Translations under genes and position numbers: made by a program
Assembly: GCA_032207245.1 (NCBI GenBank)
Contig: CM063510.1
Span: 46,736,692 to 46,800,691, forward strand
Origin: Pardosa pseudoannulata
Lineage: Eukaryota > Arthropoda > Arachnida > Araneae > Lycosidae
DNA: 64,000 bases
Reading direction: 5' to 3'
The notes under the pieces: generated by a model
What the model was told of the DNA's origin: nothing
The model's input: the letters and a program-made list of their open reading frames with translations, nothing else
Databases searched by the model: none
Shown: positions 1 to 10,956 of the stretch, piece by piece
Numbering within the stretch: position 1 is the stretch's first letter
How the letters are laid out: every line of letters begins with the position of its first letter

Positions 1-51
1 GTTATCATACATTTACATTAGTCCAGCGAGGGCGCATTAAAAATCGATCGG

Positions 52-83
52 GGGCGCCATGGCGCCCGCGGGCGCCGCGTTGC
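52..83. repeat. GC-only palindromic island
   Basis: Positions 52-67 form a perfect 16-bp palindrome (GGGCGCCATGGCGCCC), followed by a second GGCGCC core at 71-76. The surroundings are AT-rich, so this short run of G and C stands out. It could be the end of an element lying off the left edge, or a binding site; nothing decides between them. Confidence 0.5.
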
Positions 84-895
84 CTACCCCTGATGTCTAG
101 AAGATCAGAATAAAAAACGCTCATAGCTAACTCCTTCTTGGAATAATAGCGTGAAAATAAATTGGAAGCCTTTCTCCTCTAACGTGCTTAAACTACACTT
201 TTGAGAGGGTTTATCGTCGTCGAATCTACTTATTTAAAGTGATTGCATGAGTCTCTATTTCCGTTCAAGTAGCTGTTTAACGGGATCTGGTGACGCCGGT
301 TTATTAAGAGGAGTGTCAAATTTCTTGTTAAAGTAATTAAATTAATTTGATATGCATAGTATAAGAGAAGGGGTCAATGATGATTTAATGCGGATACCAT
401 TCGTACATAATTATGATAAATCAAAAGTGCGACGACTAGATAAAATAAATTTAGCATGCGGTTTTGATGAACCCGAAAACTGAAGACTTCAATGCAGTTT
501 TGAACGCAATCAGTTGACTGGGCTTTGCTCACACGTATATTTGGTTTTGTGAGAGACTATATCGCTCGAATAGTCCATTTTGTTGATTCGCGGTGGCTGT
601 TATTGTGGTTTTCATAAACCCATGTATTTCGATGGATGAATGGCAAGAACTATCAACATGCAGTTTTACACTAACAATGGGATAAAGGCTCACCTGAATT
701 AAGAAAAGTGTAAAGAAAGTGCCACGAGATCCAGAATAGGTGCTAATAATGTCGCCAAGTGACCTAATTAGGCAATGTTCCACTAATTTTATTTTTTTAG
801 TTTACTTAAAAATTTTTTTTAAATGGCATATTCAATTGAAGATTTTTATATGCAGAGTATTGAAAAGGTGCGGAGGATTTGGCTACGCTGAGGAG

Positions 896-897
<2 letters not shown>

Positions 898-955
<58 letters not shown>
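898..955. repeat. (TA)n microsatellite
   Basis: Uninterrupted TA dinucleotide run of about 29 units. Confidence 0.95.
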
Positions 956-957
<2 letters not shown>

Positions 958-1144
958 TCAGGTTGCTGGGTAAGGAGAAATCTAAGTGCTATTAATTAAT
1001 AAAGATGATGCAGTCTGGCCATTCCATAACAGTGAAGCAGCACAAGTCTTACGTGGAACTTAAACTATTATTTCAGAACTACGAAAATGTTTCTCAGTCA
1101 AAGGAAGAGAACGGAATGATCATGAAAACATTTTGCTTTTACAG

Positions 1145-1278
1145 AATTGAGCAGCACAGCGAAACGCGGAGACGAATTCCTTCGAAGAGAAAGTAGCTTA
1201 GTCAGAGCTCTCAACAGCAAAAAGGAACTTAGATCATTGAGAAGAGAGAGCCATTTGCCTGGGCAGCTGGGAAATAAG
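1145..1278 (+). CDS. candidate internal exon, unknown protein
   Basis: A pyrimidine-rich tract ending TTTTACAG precedes this 134-nt stretch, and AAATAAG followed by GTGAAT could be the donor. After two leading bases one frame is open throughout and reads as a basic, Ser/Leu/Arg-rich peptide (LSSTAKRGDEFLRR at the start, LPGQLGNK at the end). I do not recognise it. The donor is suboptimal and the open frame is short, so it may be chance. If real, it would belong to a plus-strand gene whose other exons are not identified. Confidence 0.25.
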
Positions 1279-1431
1279 GTGAATGGACAGAAAGTTTGCA
1301 TTTATTTCAGATATGAGAAACTATTAAAAGAATTTTAAGTCGCGGACACTCCTTTAGATGAGATATTTTGTGGCTGGAAAAATAGATTAAATGGAATAAG
1401 AGTGAGAAAGGAGAATTTTTAAGAGATATTT

Positions 1432-1433
<2 letters not shown>

Positions 1434-1494
<61 letters not shown>
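1434..1494. repeat. (TA)n microsatellite
   Basis: Uninterrupted AT dinucleotide run of about 30 units. Confidence 0.95.
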
Positions 1495-1497
<3 letters not shown>

Positions 1498-1834
1498 AGG
1501 TCTAGAAAGGGAGATTTGGGAAAAATTAACCGAGTTGTGAAAAATTTTAAAAGGGAACTCTTTCGTAATAACAAAATAAATGAAAAAAACCACGCTCGCG
1601 TAAGCTTTTAGGATCATCCGGTCAAGCGGAAAGATATTGGAAGAATTTGATGATTAAGCGAAGCGATAACTGTCAGTTGGCGCATAGGTGTAGAGCTGTC
1701 AACACACTCCACGCGTGGCTTCTCCCCGAATAAATGGAAATGACGTAAGTGACGCCTAAAACGGAAATTCTATATTAAATAACGAAGTTTTTAAACAAGA
1801 ACGACTGATCCTTCCATTCGCCTTACCACTGGAT

Positions 1835-1839
<5 letters not shown>

Positions 1840-1924
<85 letters not shown>
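1840..1924. repeat. (TA)n microsatellite
   Basis: Uninterrupted TA run of about 42 units. Confidence 0.95.
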
Positions 1925-1926
<2 letters not shown>

Positions 1927-4327
1927 AAAAACTGATATATGGGAAGAAGATGGTTTATACTATAGTATTAACACAATAACAAGTCACATGTTTACTCTTC
2001 TAAAATCAAGGTAGTATAACATAGATTGAAACAGTGTAAATATTCAGTATAACGTACACTTGAAGAATTTAACTCAGCGTTTTCCATTTAGAATGCTTTT
2101 CTTCCATGTCGATCGAGTGGGTTGAATGAATAGCACATGGACACCTTAGATGTACGAAATCAACTTTGAACAATAAGTTCAAGTCTGGTTAGCTCTCGTG
2201 TTGAAAAAGAAAACTATAACGCTCCAGGGAAAACCAAACAAACAGGCATCATAATTGTTTTCACATACTTTATGCAACACCCTATAAATTTTAATTCTAA
2301 TATTCAATTTTAATTTTAAAATTTGAAAACAAAAGTTACATAAACTTACTAAATTAATTTTAGGAAAAAAAAAAGACTAATGAGGGTCACTAGATGGCTT
2401 AGTGTTCAGTGTACTGGGATAGAATCCAAGTGTACTGGGTCTGAGCCTGACAGGTACTCTCTATGATCCCACAGGATATTGATTGTTCTCTTACTGGGAA
2501 GTTGGTAGGTGGTTAGAGAGAGGCAGGGAATCAGAAGGAACTCCTTCTCTTCCAAAGTGTGATCAGAATAGAGGAGGCTCTTCAGCGGGGAATCCTAAAC
2601 TCTTTACACTCATCAGGATAGATGGTTCATTGCAAAATATCAAATTAATGAGGATTTCCGTAATTCTGCAACTACGGAATTTCCCATTGAAGATATCTTT
2701 TTCTCATAAAAAATTTCAATTCTATGCCATCATGCATCAAGTAATTAAATTTATTTTTTATACAAATATCATTTTCCTTTTTTTTCTCTCTCTAATGGAA
2801 AGAAGATCCTCGAAAACAAAATTAGTGATACGCATAATAGGATAACAGAGTGTTGGTAGCAAGGAAATTTCATTTCCTTTCACTTTTTTTTTCAACTGAA
2901 GCGGTTCACTAACGTATAAATCGTAGAACATTTAACGCTTGATCGAGATAACAGAGGTAAAACAAAGGATAATGAAAAAAACTAAAGGGAACGCCTTCGA
3001 AAGGAGGGACACAATGCAAATATTTGCAATGAATAAACTGCAGCCTTGAACCAGACGGCTGTCTAGTTCTGAACAGTCCTTGAGAACGGCAGAATCCTGG
3101 GGTGCCGGATAAGTCAGAATTGCAAATATTTAAGTATAACGTTACCTGTTCGGTGGAAAGAAAAATATGAAAATATATTGATAAAATAAGCGAAAATATA
3201 AGTTGTTACAGAATTTTCCGCCCATATTTTGGTTCCAGAATATGATTTTTCTTCGAAATAGGGTGAAGGCATTTGCTGTGCCTTTATAAAAGAGGTGTAT
3301 CATAAATGTTACAATTGTGAAACTGGCATAGGAATGTGGAGTACTATTGTAACAGTAGAAGGGATATTTTAGTCTGGGACACGCTCTGCTGATACAGTCA
3401 CGGTCGTTGGTATTGTTACAGTGTGGGAATATTGAAATTCTGTCATTCCACAACATCGCACTATTCCTGCATTGTGATAACTGGCTATGCTGCGTTGTTG
3501 AGAATTCCATTTTCGGGATGACGATTCCCCTTGCAGCAAAAGTAATATATATCAATAAAATAACAGGGAAAATATAAATATAGTCATAGAATATTTAGCA
3601 CTCATTTAGCCTCCAAAATAGCGTAGAAATACAGTTGGATAAAGACTAAAGTGAAACGAAATAGTTTTACACATGATGAACTTAGATAAAAGGGAAGAAT
3701 GACAATTGTCGATGGTAAGTACTTCCGTGTGAGGATTTAATAAGATAATTTATATTTAAAATTATGCTAAAAATAAACTAATATTTTTCATGATCGAAAC
3801 ACCGAACGACAAACTCTATAAAGGCCTTCAAACTCCAGTTCAGAAGATTATGATGTTCAAGAGTTGATGTCAGAGGTGGCGGCTCATCAGCTATAGGTTT
3901 GACATCCATGGTGGCAAATTTTAGAAGTGTCATTTTGTCTAGTATTTGTAAAATAGTTTTTTATTCAGAAAATACCGTATAAAATATTTTCAAAAGTTTA
4001 TAATTCTTTATCGCCTGATATTTTATTACTTATCTTTTTTTTATCATATTTAATTGAAATGTAAACCGTACAAGTAAAATGTGCAAGATAGGAATATATA
4101 TTTGTTGTACAGATTTGTTGCAAAAATATATTTAATATTTTTAAACATAGGTAGATATGCTTCTTTTGATAGGGTTTTCGCTGGAGTATTATAGAAGGAA
4201 AAGTAGTTTATTTGTGCCAGTACTATATGTGTTTTACATTTTTTTGTGGGACAGGAAATGGGCCCGATAAGATGAAAATGTCTCTGGTCTCAAAATAGGT
4301 AAATCCGGCTCTGATTGTCTGACTGTC
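1925..4327. other. non-coding stretch without recognisable gene
   Basis: No convincing exon. A tRNA-like segment at about 2390-2475 has an A-box-like TGGCTTAGTG and a B-box-like GGGTCTGAGCCT and may be an old SINE of an unlisted family. Two ~35-bp AT-rich direct repeats lie at about 3165-3205 and 3541-3578. The 137-codon open frame at 3142-3555 (minus) has no domain and no splice context. Confidence 0.5.
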
Positions 4328-4425
4328 TTAACCCTTTGCACTCCTATGTCGAGTGTGACTCGACATCAGTTTTTATGTCAGGAGCTCCTTGGTCGAGTCT
4401 CACTTGACATTTTTTCAAATCCAAA
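4328..4425 (+). mobile_element. piggyBac-like terminus (fragment)
   Basis: A TTAA tetranucleotide (4328-4331) is followed by CCCTTTGCACTCC, the layout of a piggyBac-superfamily terminus, and then by an interrupted palindrome of GTCGAG/CTCGAC halves. A related end in the opposite orientation is at 14396-14474. No transposase and no matching second end were found, so this is a terminal remnant. Confidence 0.4.
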
Positions 4426-4488
4426 CCAATAGATGCTCAAAATAGAGAGATACTTGAGGGAAGATGACAAACTTTTTTTTGTGTGTGA

Positions 4489-4666
4489 GTTGGTTTGGTT
4501 TGGAGAGCTATGGTCTACTATTTTGCAGCATGAAGGCTAATGAGATCGGGACCTACTGCATAAAGCCGATTCCGAGCGGCTTCGTACATCCATTCGTGCA
4601 GTGGGATTCGAATCCACGAACTTCGGGACCAAAGAGAAGCTCCCTACCATTCAGCCCTCGTTCGGC
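4489..4666 (-). mobile_element. tRNA-derived SINE, family A
   Basis: Reverse-complement SINE with a tRNA-like head: a B-box-like motif reads GGATTCGAATCCC on the minus strand. The body contains the family signatures CGGCTTTAAGCAGTAGGTCC-like and CCTCGTGTTGCAAAA-like, and the 3' end is CCAAACCAA. It is flanked by a 13-bp target-site duplication with one mismatch (4476-4488 and 4667-4679). Confidence 0.85.
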
Positions 4667-4849
4667 TTTTTGTGCGTGAAACGTTCCATACTGTAAATAA
4701 AACTGATATTTAATTGAATTTGTCTTTTTATTTATTTAAATTGTCCTATTTTTAAGTTTAGGAGTATTTCAAATAAAACACTTAAAAGTGTTGAGAGCTA
4801 CTGCTAATAAAGTCGAAATATATTTTGAAATGAAAAGGTATAATTATGA

Positions 4850-5237
4850 AATCTCCCTCTTTCTTTAGCAGCAGTGAGTCGTGAATCCTGAGCGCAGTTC
4901 GATGAGAGCGCGGCGAAGTGATGCAACAACACCTCCACCCCATCGAAGAAGTGAGCAAGTGACAGGCCGCGTCGCTTTTTGAGCAAAGTGACTTCCCTCC
5001 CCCCCACTCTGCTCGCTTACTTTCTGTTTCCGCCGAAATCAACTTCTCCTTGGTGTGTTTGATAGCTTCGCAAGATAGGGGCGAATAAATGTGCTCTTGA
5101 CGGACGGCCAATCCCAAGTGGTGGCGATGTAATGCGTTATCAAGTGATTCCCTTTCAACGCGCCCGCATATCCAGTTAAGGCAGGGCGGGCAACAACGCA
5201 TGCCACTGACTCAGCTCTTCGGACGGGAAATGACCAG
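4850..5237 (+). promoter_or_regulatory. GC/CpG-rich block, candidate promoter and first non-coding exon
   Basis: This segment is markedly richer in G, C and CpG than its surroundings (for example GAGCGCGGCGAAG, GGCCGCGTCGC, GACGGACGGCC). It ends in CCAG followed by GTAAAA at 5238, a plausible 5' splice site on the plus strand. Its position upstream of the receptor, whose coding exon starts at a splice acceptor at 19780, makes it a candidate distal 5' UTR exon. Open frames on its minus strand have no recognisable domain. Linkage to the receptor is inference only. Confidence 0.3.
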
Positions 5238-5713
5238 GTAAAACGCATTTTTTTAAACACCTTTGTGTGTCAATAACATTTATTTACATAAAATACCTGT
5301 TTTAATGTTATTCTTTTTATTATCTAACGTTAATTTTTAAAAATGTCATGTCCAATAAAATAAGTAAATAAAGAATAGATCGATATTTTAAAACTCAGAT
5401 GTTTATAAACATATGTATATAAGTAAAGTACAGCCGAATTTCAACTCACGCAGGATTAACCGGAGTGTTGTGACTACTTTACCATCAACTGTATCCCCCC
5501 CTCCAAAACAAATTACCAGAAACAGATTACTTTATAGTTTTCATTGCTGTTAAATCCACTGCTCTCTTTCCCTACCCGTATACCACGTGTGTAGGTGCAA
5601 ACATATAAATGTATCATTACTCAAGGATATAGCACAGAAAGATAGAGAAGTTATAAGTACACAAAACAAACCTTTTTCTTGTTTGTTTATAGAGTTTAAT
5701 GTGACAAGAGTGT

Positions 5714-5945
5714 ACCTGAGAGAGAAAGATCCTCTTCTTTTTAGAGCGTCAAATTAGGTACTAATAATTTATTTGTTCAATGTTATAGAGTGCGTTCTTT
5801 ATGAAAGACATAATTATTAAAAATATCCTTTATACCTGAGAGAAAAAAGTATTTTTTTAATGTGTCAAACTAGGTACTAATAATTTTTATTATTTGTCCA
5901 TTGATATAGACTAGGGCTTTATGATACACACGTTATTAAAATTAA
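5714..5945. repeat. two-unit tandem duplication (~120 bp)
   Basis: Two consecutive diverged units each begin ACCTGAGAGA, contain GGTACTAATAATTT and end in a TTTATGA-like segment before a TTATTAAAAT run. The second unit starts about 120 bp after the first. Confidence 0.7.
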
Positions 5946-6119
5946 AAAAAATAATTTGAAAATTTTAGCTGTCAATTATTTTATTTATCGTTTCCCATAA
6001 AAATATTCATTAAATAAATTTCATCATAATTGTTGATGAGCAGAAAAAATTTCTTAACTACGGACACCTTATATTTTAGCCAGAAGTATAGTAGTTATCT
6101 ATTGCAAAACTATGATTAT

Positions 6120-6339
6120 CCCTTAATTGGGCTAAGTCTGGCCGCTACACCGGACATGTATATTTATAACTACTATATAACATAATTGTCAGTGTTCGCC
6201 ACAGCGGACATTAATTATCACAAAAATGGAAAATGATATATTTTTTTGTTTATTTTACAGAGATCCTAATGTCTATACAGACATGGGAAAATAACAGAAA
6301 TTACAAAATATTTGAAAAAACATCTTGTCAAATTAAGAG
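6120..6339 (+). mobile_element. piggyBac-type MITE, copy 1
   Basis: A 220-bp element whose ends are inverted repeats (CCCTTAATTGGGCTAAG on the left; the right end reads inwards as CTCTTAATTTGACAAGATG). It is flanked by TTAT on both sides (6116-6119, 6340-6343). The CCC...GGG ends and 4-bp TTAA-like duplication fit a non-autonomous piggyBac-superfamily element. It has no coding capacity. Copies 2 and 3 are at 8849 and 12644 in the opposite orientation. Confidence 0.75.
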
Positions 6340-7713
6340 TTATTGTAATTTTGAAATATTCGTTTCATTTCAATATCAGGGACATGGTAATATGATGTAT
6401 GGTAATATGATTTGCAGTCGATTTGAAACTATTTAATAAATTACCCCATCAGGTCACTCTGAAATAATTTAAAATAATTTTATGTAAATCAATTTCATTC
6501 AACGTTATTATGGTTTTGCTTTCCCTAAATTCTGATGAAATGTTATTTATTCGATATTTTTGATAGGTGTAGAAATAAAGGAAATAGCTTTCAAAATTAA
6601 ATTTTACATTCACAAATACATTTTTTTTTTCTGTCGGAGCCAAAATATTTTTAATCTGTTAGTTATAATTAGAAGTTTTGAGATTTATAAAACTGTCCTT
6701 TTCAAATAAATGTAACAAAACTACTAATTGTGTGCTGAAATTTAAATTTTTAAAATATGCATTTGAAATTAATTTTTAGAAATGCGCAATATAAATTGTG
6801 TAAATTTTAAAATACATTATTTCTTAATGATTCCTATTTAATTTTTAAAATACATTATTTCTCAATGATTCCTATAATGTTTTAATCATTCTTAGCATTG
6901 TTAACAAAAAAAAAAACTGAATTTTGAACCTAATATTTATATACGTAAAGGGTCTCAGGACTATTTATTTTACAATTTTTTTATACATTAATATGCAAAC
7001 ATTTCTGCACTTTCTGATAACATGCTATATCTCATTAGAGCGATAGTTACAGTGAATTATTTTATTTTTTGATGAATCACGTTCGTATATAATTTAAACT
7101 TTTAAATGCATTTACTAATACTTTTATTTATTTTTTCGTGTGCACGACATCTTGCAAAAAACTTTATAAAATATTCCTAACAGCTTTTATTTTACTAGTT
7201 TTGGGTGCTGATGTAAATACACATATTTCTACTTATAAATCAAATGATTCAACTATTACCACTGTGTTTTTAAATTTTGAATTTTTGATATTAAAAATTT
7301 AGGATAGTTTCTTTTTAAATTTTAAATATAATTTACAAATAGTTTATGTGCAGTTTTTAAATTATGCTTACTGTTAGTACTATCAATTATACTTCGGAAA
7401 TAAATTTTATTATGAACGTATAACATTTTCTGATATCTTGCATTTAAGACTCTAATGTAGTCTAAAAAAATTTATTATAAAATTGCTATTTCAAATAATG
7501 ATGGTTATACATTACACCAGTGCGGCATTATGCCCATTTGGACTTCCAGATGTGAGATCGCTTAAACTGTATCTCGAGTGCTTTTGGGACATTACAAGAA
7601 TCGTAAAGTTTGAAACGTTTCGAAGGGCCTGCCACACGTGTGTATAAGTCAGTCGCCAGTGATCGGCCCGATAGCAATAAGCTTCATCTTAAATGGACTC
7701 CATAGCACTATAA
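6340..7713. other. AT-rich non-coding stretch
   Basis: No gene seen. A short direct repeat (TTTTAAAATACATTATTTCT followed by AATGATTCCTAT) occurs twice, at about 6804 and 6843. Confidence 0.6.
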
Positions 7714-7893
7714 GTTTGGTTTGGTTTGGAGCGTCACGGTCTACTTTTTTGCAACACAAGGGATAATGAGACCAGGACCTACTGCTTAGAGCGGATTCCG
7801 AATAGCTACGAACATCCATGCTACAATGGAATTTTAACCCAAGATATCCGGTACCGAAGATCAGCGCCCTAAACAATTAGCCATCGTTCGACC
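7714..7893 (-). mobile_element. tRNA-derived SINE, family A (diverged)
   Basis: Reverse-complement family-A copy starting with the TTTGGTTTGGAGCG end and ending at the tRNA head near ATCGTTCGAC. The B-box region is mutated. It is flanked by CATAGCACTATA (7701-7712) and CATAGCATTATA (7894-7905), a 12-bp duplication with one difference. Confidence 0.8.
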
Positions 7894-8021
7894 CATAGCA
7901 TTATAGGAGACCACATCTCTAAGTTTTCATAATCTGACATTCCAATAACAGTTATAACTATACCATCTTAAAACATCCATCCATCCATCTGGAAGCACTG
8001 GAGATCAATCAGTGACCACCC

Positions 8022-8194
8022 AAGCTAAAGTGATACTACCCTTTGAGAGCTGCTCTTCGGTACAAGAGTACGTGGGTACAAATCCCACCCCTCTAATGAA
8101 AGTTCGTAGCCGTTTGGTATTACTTTAAGCAGTAGGTCTCGACTTCATTAGGCCTCTGTAGCAGAATAGAAGGCCGTAGTGCTCCAAGCCAAAG
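8022..8194 (+). mobile_element. tRNA-derived SINE, family A (diverged)
   Basis: Forward copy with head CTCTTCGGTACAAGAG, B-box-like GGGTACAAATCCC, body TTTAAGCAGTAGGTCTC and tail GCTCCAAGCCAAAG. Several substitutions relative to the copy at 8317 suggest it is old. No clear flanking duplication. Confidence 0.75.
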
Positions 8195-8316
8195 AAAAAA
8201 ATTCAAACTTCTTAAGATGACATTGAATATAGGATAAATTATTTTTACATTATTTAAAGAATCTATCTGCAGTCTTAATATATCAGTAATTTTATGCCGA
8301 AGTACCAAAGAGTAAT

Positions 8317-8495
8317 GGTTTGGTTTGGTTTGGAGCGTTACGATCTACTGTTTTGCACACAAGGGCTAATGAGACCGGGACCTACAGCTTAAAGCCGATT
8401 CCGAACGGCTACGAACACCCATGCTACAGTGGGATTCGAACCCACGAACTCTGGTACCGATAATCAGCGCCCTAACCAATCGGCCAGCGTTCGGC
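8317..8495 (-). mobile_element. tRNA-derived SINE, family A (well preserved)
   Basis: Best-preserved family-A copy. On the minus strand it begins GCCGAACGCTGGCCGATTGG, shows an A-box-like TTGGTTAGGGCGC and a perfect B box GGTTCGAATCCC, and ends CCAAACCAAACC. A perfect 15-bp target-site duplication (GTACCAAAGAGTAAT) lies at 8302-8316 and 8496-8510, showing LINE-type retroposition and a comparatively recent insertion. Confidence 0.92.
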
Positions 8496-8848
8496 GTACC
8501 AAAGAGTAATATTTTAAGTTAAAATTAAAAATAATTTTTTAGGTTAAAACTGAAATACTTGCTTTATAAAAAATGCTACACCTACATAATTTGATTCAAA
8601 TACTAGCTCGTCGACTCAATAAAATATGTGTTCAAAGAGATATTTGACATTTAGACGTTATACAATGTTTACACCACAATTACATACACCATATGGCCAA
8701 TGATAATTGGTCACTTGTGATTTTAGGTACCTTGTTGATTATCTGAAACAAATCCCTAAGGATTTATCCTGAAACATTAGGTCTAAAGACATAATAATTT
8801 GGTGTTGTGTCCTTAAATTTAGTTATGTCAAAGATGTATGAAATTTAA

Positions 8849-9060
8849 TCCTTAATTTGACAAGATGTTTTTTCAAATATCGATTAAAAATATATTTAAT
8901 AAATAATAATAACAATAATAATTTAAATAATAATAATAATTATTATTAATAATAATAATATATATTTAATATATTATATATTATCGATAAAAATGTATAT
9001 TTATTATAAAGATTTTATTTATTTGATTGTTCGTTGTAGCGGACTTAGCCAAATTAAGGG
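8849..9060 (-). mobile_element. piggyBac-type MITE, copy 2
   Basis: A 212-bp copy in reverse orientation relative to the one at 6120, with ends TCCTTAATTTGACAAGATG and CTTAGCCAAATTAAGGG, flanked by TTAA (8845-8848) and TTGA (9061-9064). The centre has been replaced or overrun by AAT/TA low-complexity sequence. Confidence 0.7.
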
Positions 9061-9139
9061 TTGAAGCTTTATATTTCATGTATATCATTTAATTATTCTC
9101 GTATATGATAGCCATATTGTTTTAAATAAAAATGATTTG

Positions 9140-9183
9140 AAATAAGTGATGAAATGATTTGAAATGATTTGAAATGATTTGGA
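9140..9183. repeat. short tandem repeat, 11-bp unit
   Basis: Three near-identical copies of an 11-bp unit (GAAATGATTTG-like). Confidence 0.7.
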
Positions 9184-9367
9184 ATAAATAAAAATTAATG
9201 AAATAAGTTTTTACTGCTAGTATAAGATTATAAACGGCAACATAGTAATTTCTTATATACATATGCTTAGTCTCTTATATCGGCATTTTTTATTTTATAC
9301 TTCAGTGCAAAAGTTAACACCTTCATAGGTTGTGACACATTTAAATGTGAGTGCTAATAAATGTTGC

Positions 9368-9399
9368 TACTCACAATTGAATCAATTCAATTGTGAGTA
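9368..9399. repeat. 32-bp near-perfect palindrome
   Basis: Two perfect 15-bp inverted arms (TACTCACAATTGAAT and its complement) separated by 2 bp. It could extrude a cruciform or be a dimeric binding site or the remnant of paired termini. Confidence 0.85.
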
Positions 9400-10780
9400 C
9401 TTCCCGATCCTTTTGAAATGCAATCCCAGATAATACTAACGCATATAATTTCTTTTTTAAAGTATTGTAACAAAATAAAGCTCTAAATGACATTTTCTTC
9501 GTGTTTATTCCCACGAATTACTTTTATAAAAAAGCTAAGGCTTTTTTCTTGCATTTTAGATTTAAAAGTTGAATTGCTTATACAAGTTTTCTATCATGTA
9601 TAGATAAAAACTGCAGGGAGAATCATAAATGAGTTTCTTATTCCCATATTCATATTCAAATATAACAACAAAAAAAAAACCTTGATAAGTTTCATTGTTT
9701 TCTAAAGTTATAATCCAAAACCCTTTTTTGAATATAATTTTAGAGAAATCTGAAAATGCATGAACAAATTTGAGAAGAAGGTTTTAATAGATTATAAAAA
9801 AATTTTTGAAGGAAAAATATTAATGTTTGAAAATGCTACAAACGCGCTTAAAAACTATTTTTTTTAAATTCTAATTTTACATATATGAACTGTTTAAAGA
9901 AGCTTACATAACTGAATATAGTTTGAACTGAATTATAATTTTTTTAAATGTAATGTTTAGTGCAATATTTAAAAAGAAAATATTTAGAAAAAGTTACTCC
10001 CCTTAATCTTGAAATAAAAGCAATCTCTAGTTCAGCATTTATTTTAAAACGGGCATTTCCATTTGAGAAAAAATTAAAGTAGCCTTGCCTTGACTTTCTC
10101 TTATATTTATAGCTAAGAAAAATAGCTAGGAATGTTGGTTCTACTTTTACGAAACGTGTGAACACTATCACATAAATAATGTCTTTTAACTTCGCTAGCA
10201 CATTACTTTTTTAATTTAAATTGGTTGGGAATCGTGACGGGGTCTATTAGGTAAACTGGAAGCAGGTAGCTGGTAAACTTGTAGTAACCGAAAAGTTCAT
10301 TTATTTATTTATTAGGAAGTAGCTTCTTGTTGAAATAAACCCAAAATTTGATAGAAAACAACACAATTACTATAATGTACGTATGAAAATCATTAACTTT
10401 AAAGTAATATGAATTTTATCAATAAGTAATCACCAACTCTTAGACTGACATAATACTTCAATTGTCTCTAAATTCGTTATCACCTATTCCCCCTAAAAAA
10501 CTTCATTGTCAACTGGTATGCAGTACAGTCAACTTCCAGAACGCATGGTGTAACGCAGGAGTTTCTAACTTGTAAGGATTCGAAGACCACACTGGAAACC
10601 GACACACACAAATCGTGAGAGGGCTTATTTATTTATTTTTTTATTAAGGTTTATTTTCCGGGAAACGCGGTATTTAACTATCACGGCATTTAGAATCTGA
10701 ATTTGCCTAGCTGATAGGCAGGGTAAGAGACCATTTGGAAGTGGCATAATTTAGGAGCGTCAAACTTGAATGAAGTTGAG
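9400..10780. other. non-coding stretch
   Basis: AT-rich sequence without recognisable exon or repeat. Confidence 0.6.
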
Positions 10781-10956
10781 GGTTTAATTTGGAGCGATAC
10801 AGTCTACTTTTTTGCAACACGAGGACTAATGAGACAGGGACCTACTGCTTAAAGCCGAATCTGAAGGTTACTTACATTAATGCCTACGATGGGATTCGAA
10901 CCCACGAACGCCGATACCAAAGAGCAGGGTTCTACTACTGGGTCATCGTTGAGCAT
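10781..10956 (-). mobile_element. tRNA-derived SINE, family A
   Basis: Reverse copy with end TTTAATTTGGAGCG, body CCTACTGCTTAAAGCCGA and intact B-box complement GGGATTCGAACCC. The tRNA head is degraded and flanking duplications are unclear. Confidence 0.8.

Noticed and set aside
3142..3555. 137-codon minus-strand open frame
   Set aside because: No recognisable domain, no splice or promoter context, and biased towards codons expected in AT-rich random sequence.
4464..4679. Open frames over SINE copies (also at 10789, 26564 and 50131)
   Set aside because: They are translations of the same tRNA-derived SINE and share peptides only because the DNA is repeated.
4782..5201. 139-codon minus-strand open frame in the GC-rich block
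   Set aside because: GC-rich sequence gives long chance frames; no domain, and a plus-strand splice donor at its end argues for the other strand.
8317..8495. A functional tRNA gene
   Set aside because: The A and B boxes belong to a SINE head; the sequence continues into the family body and does not fold into a complete cloverleaf with acceptor stem.
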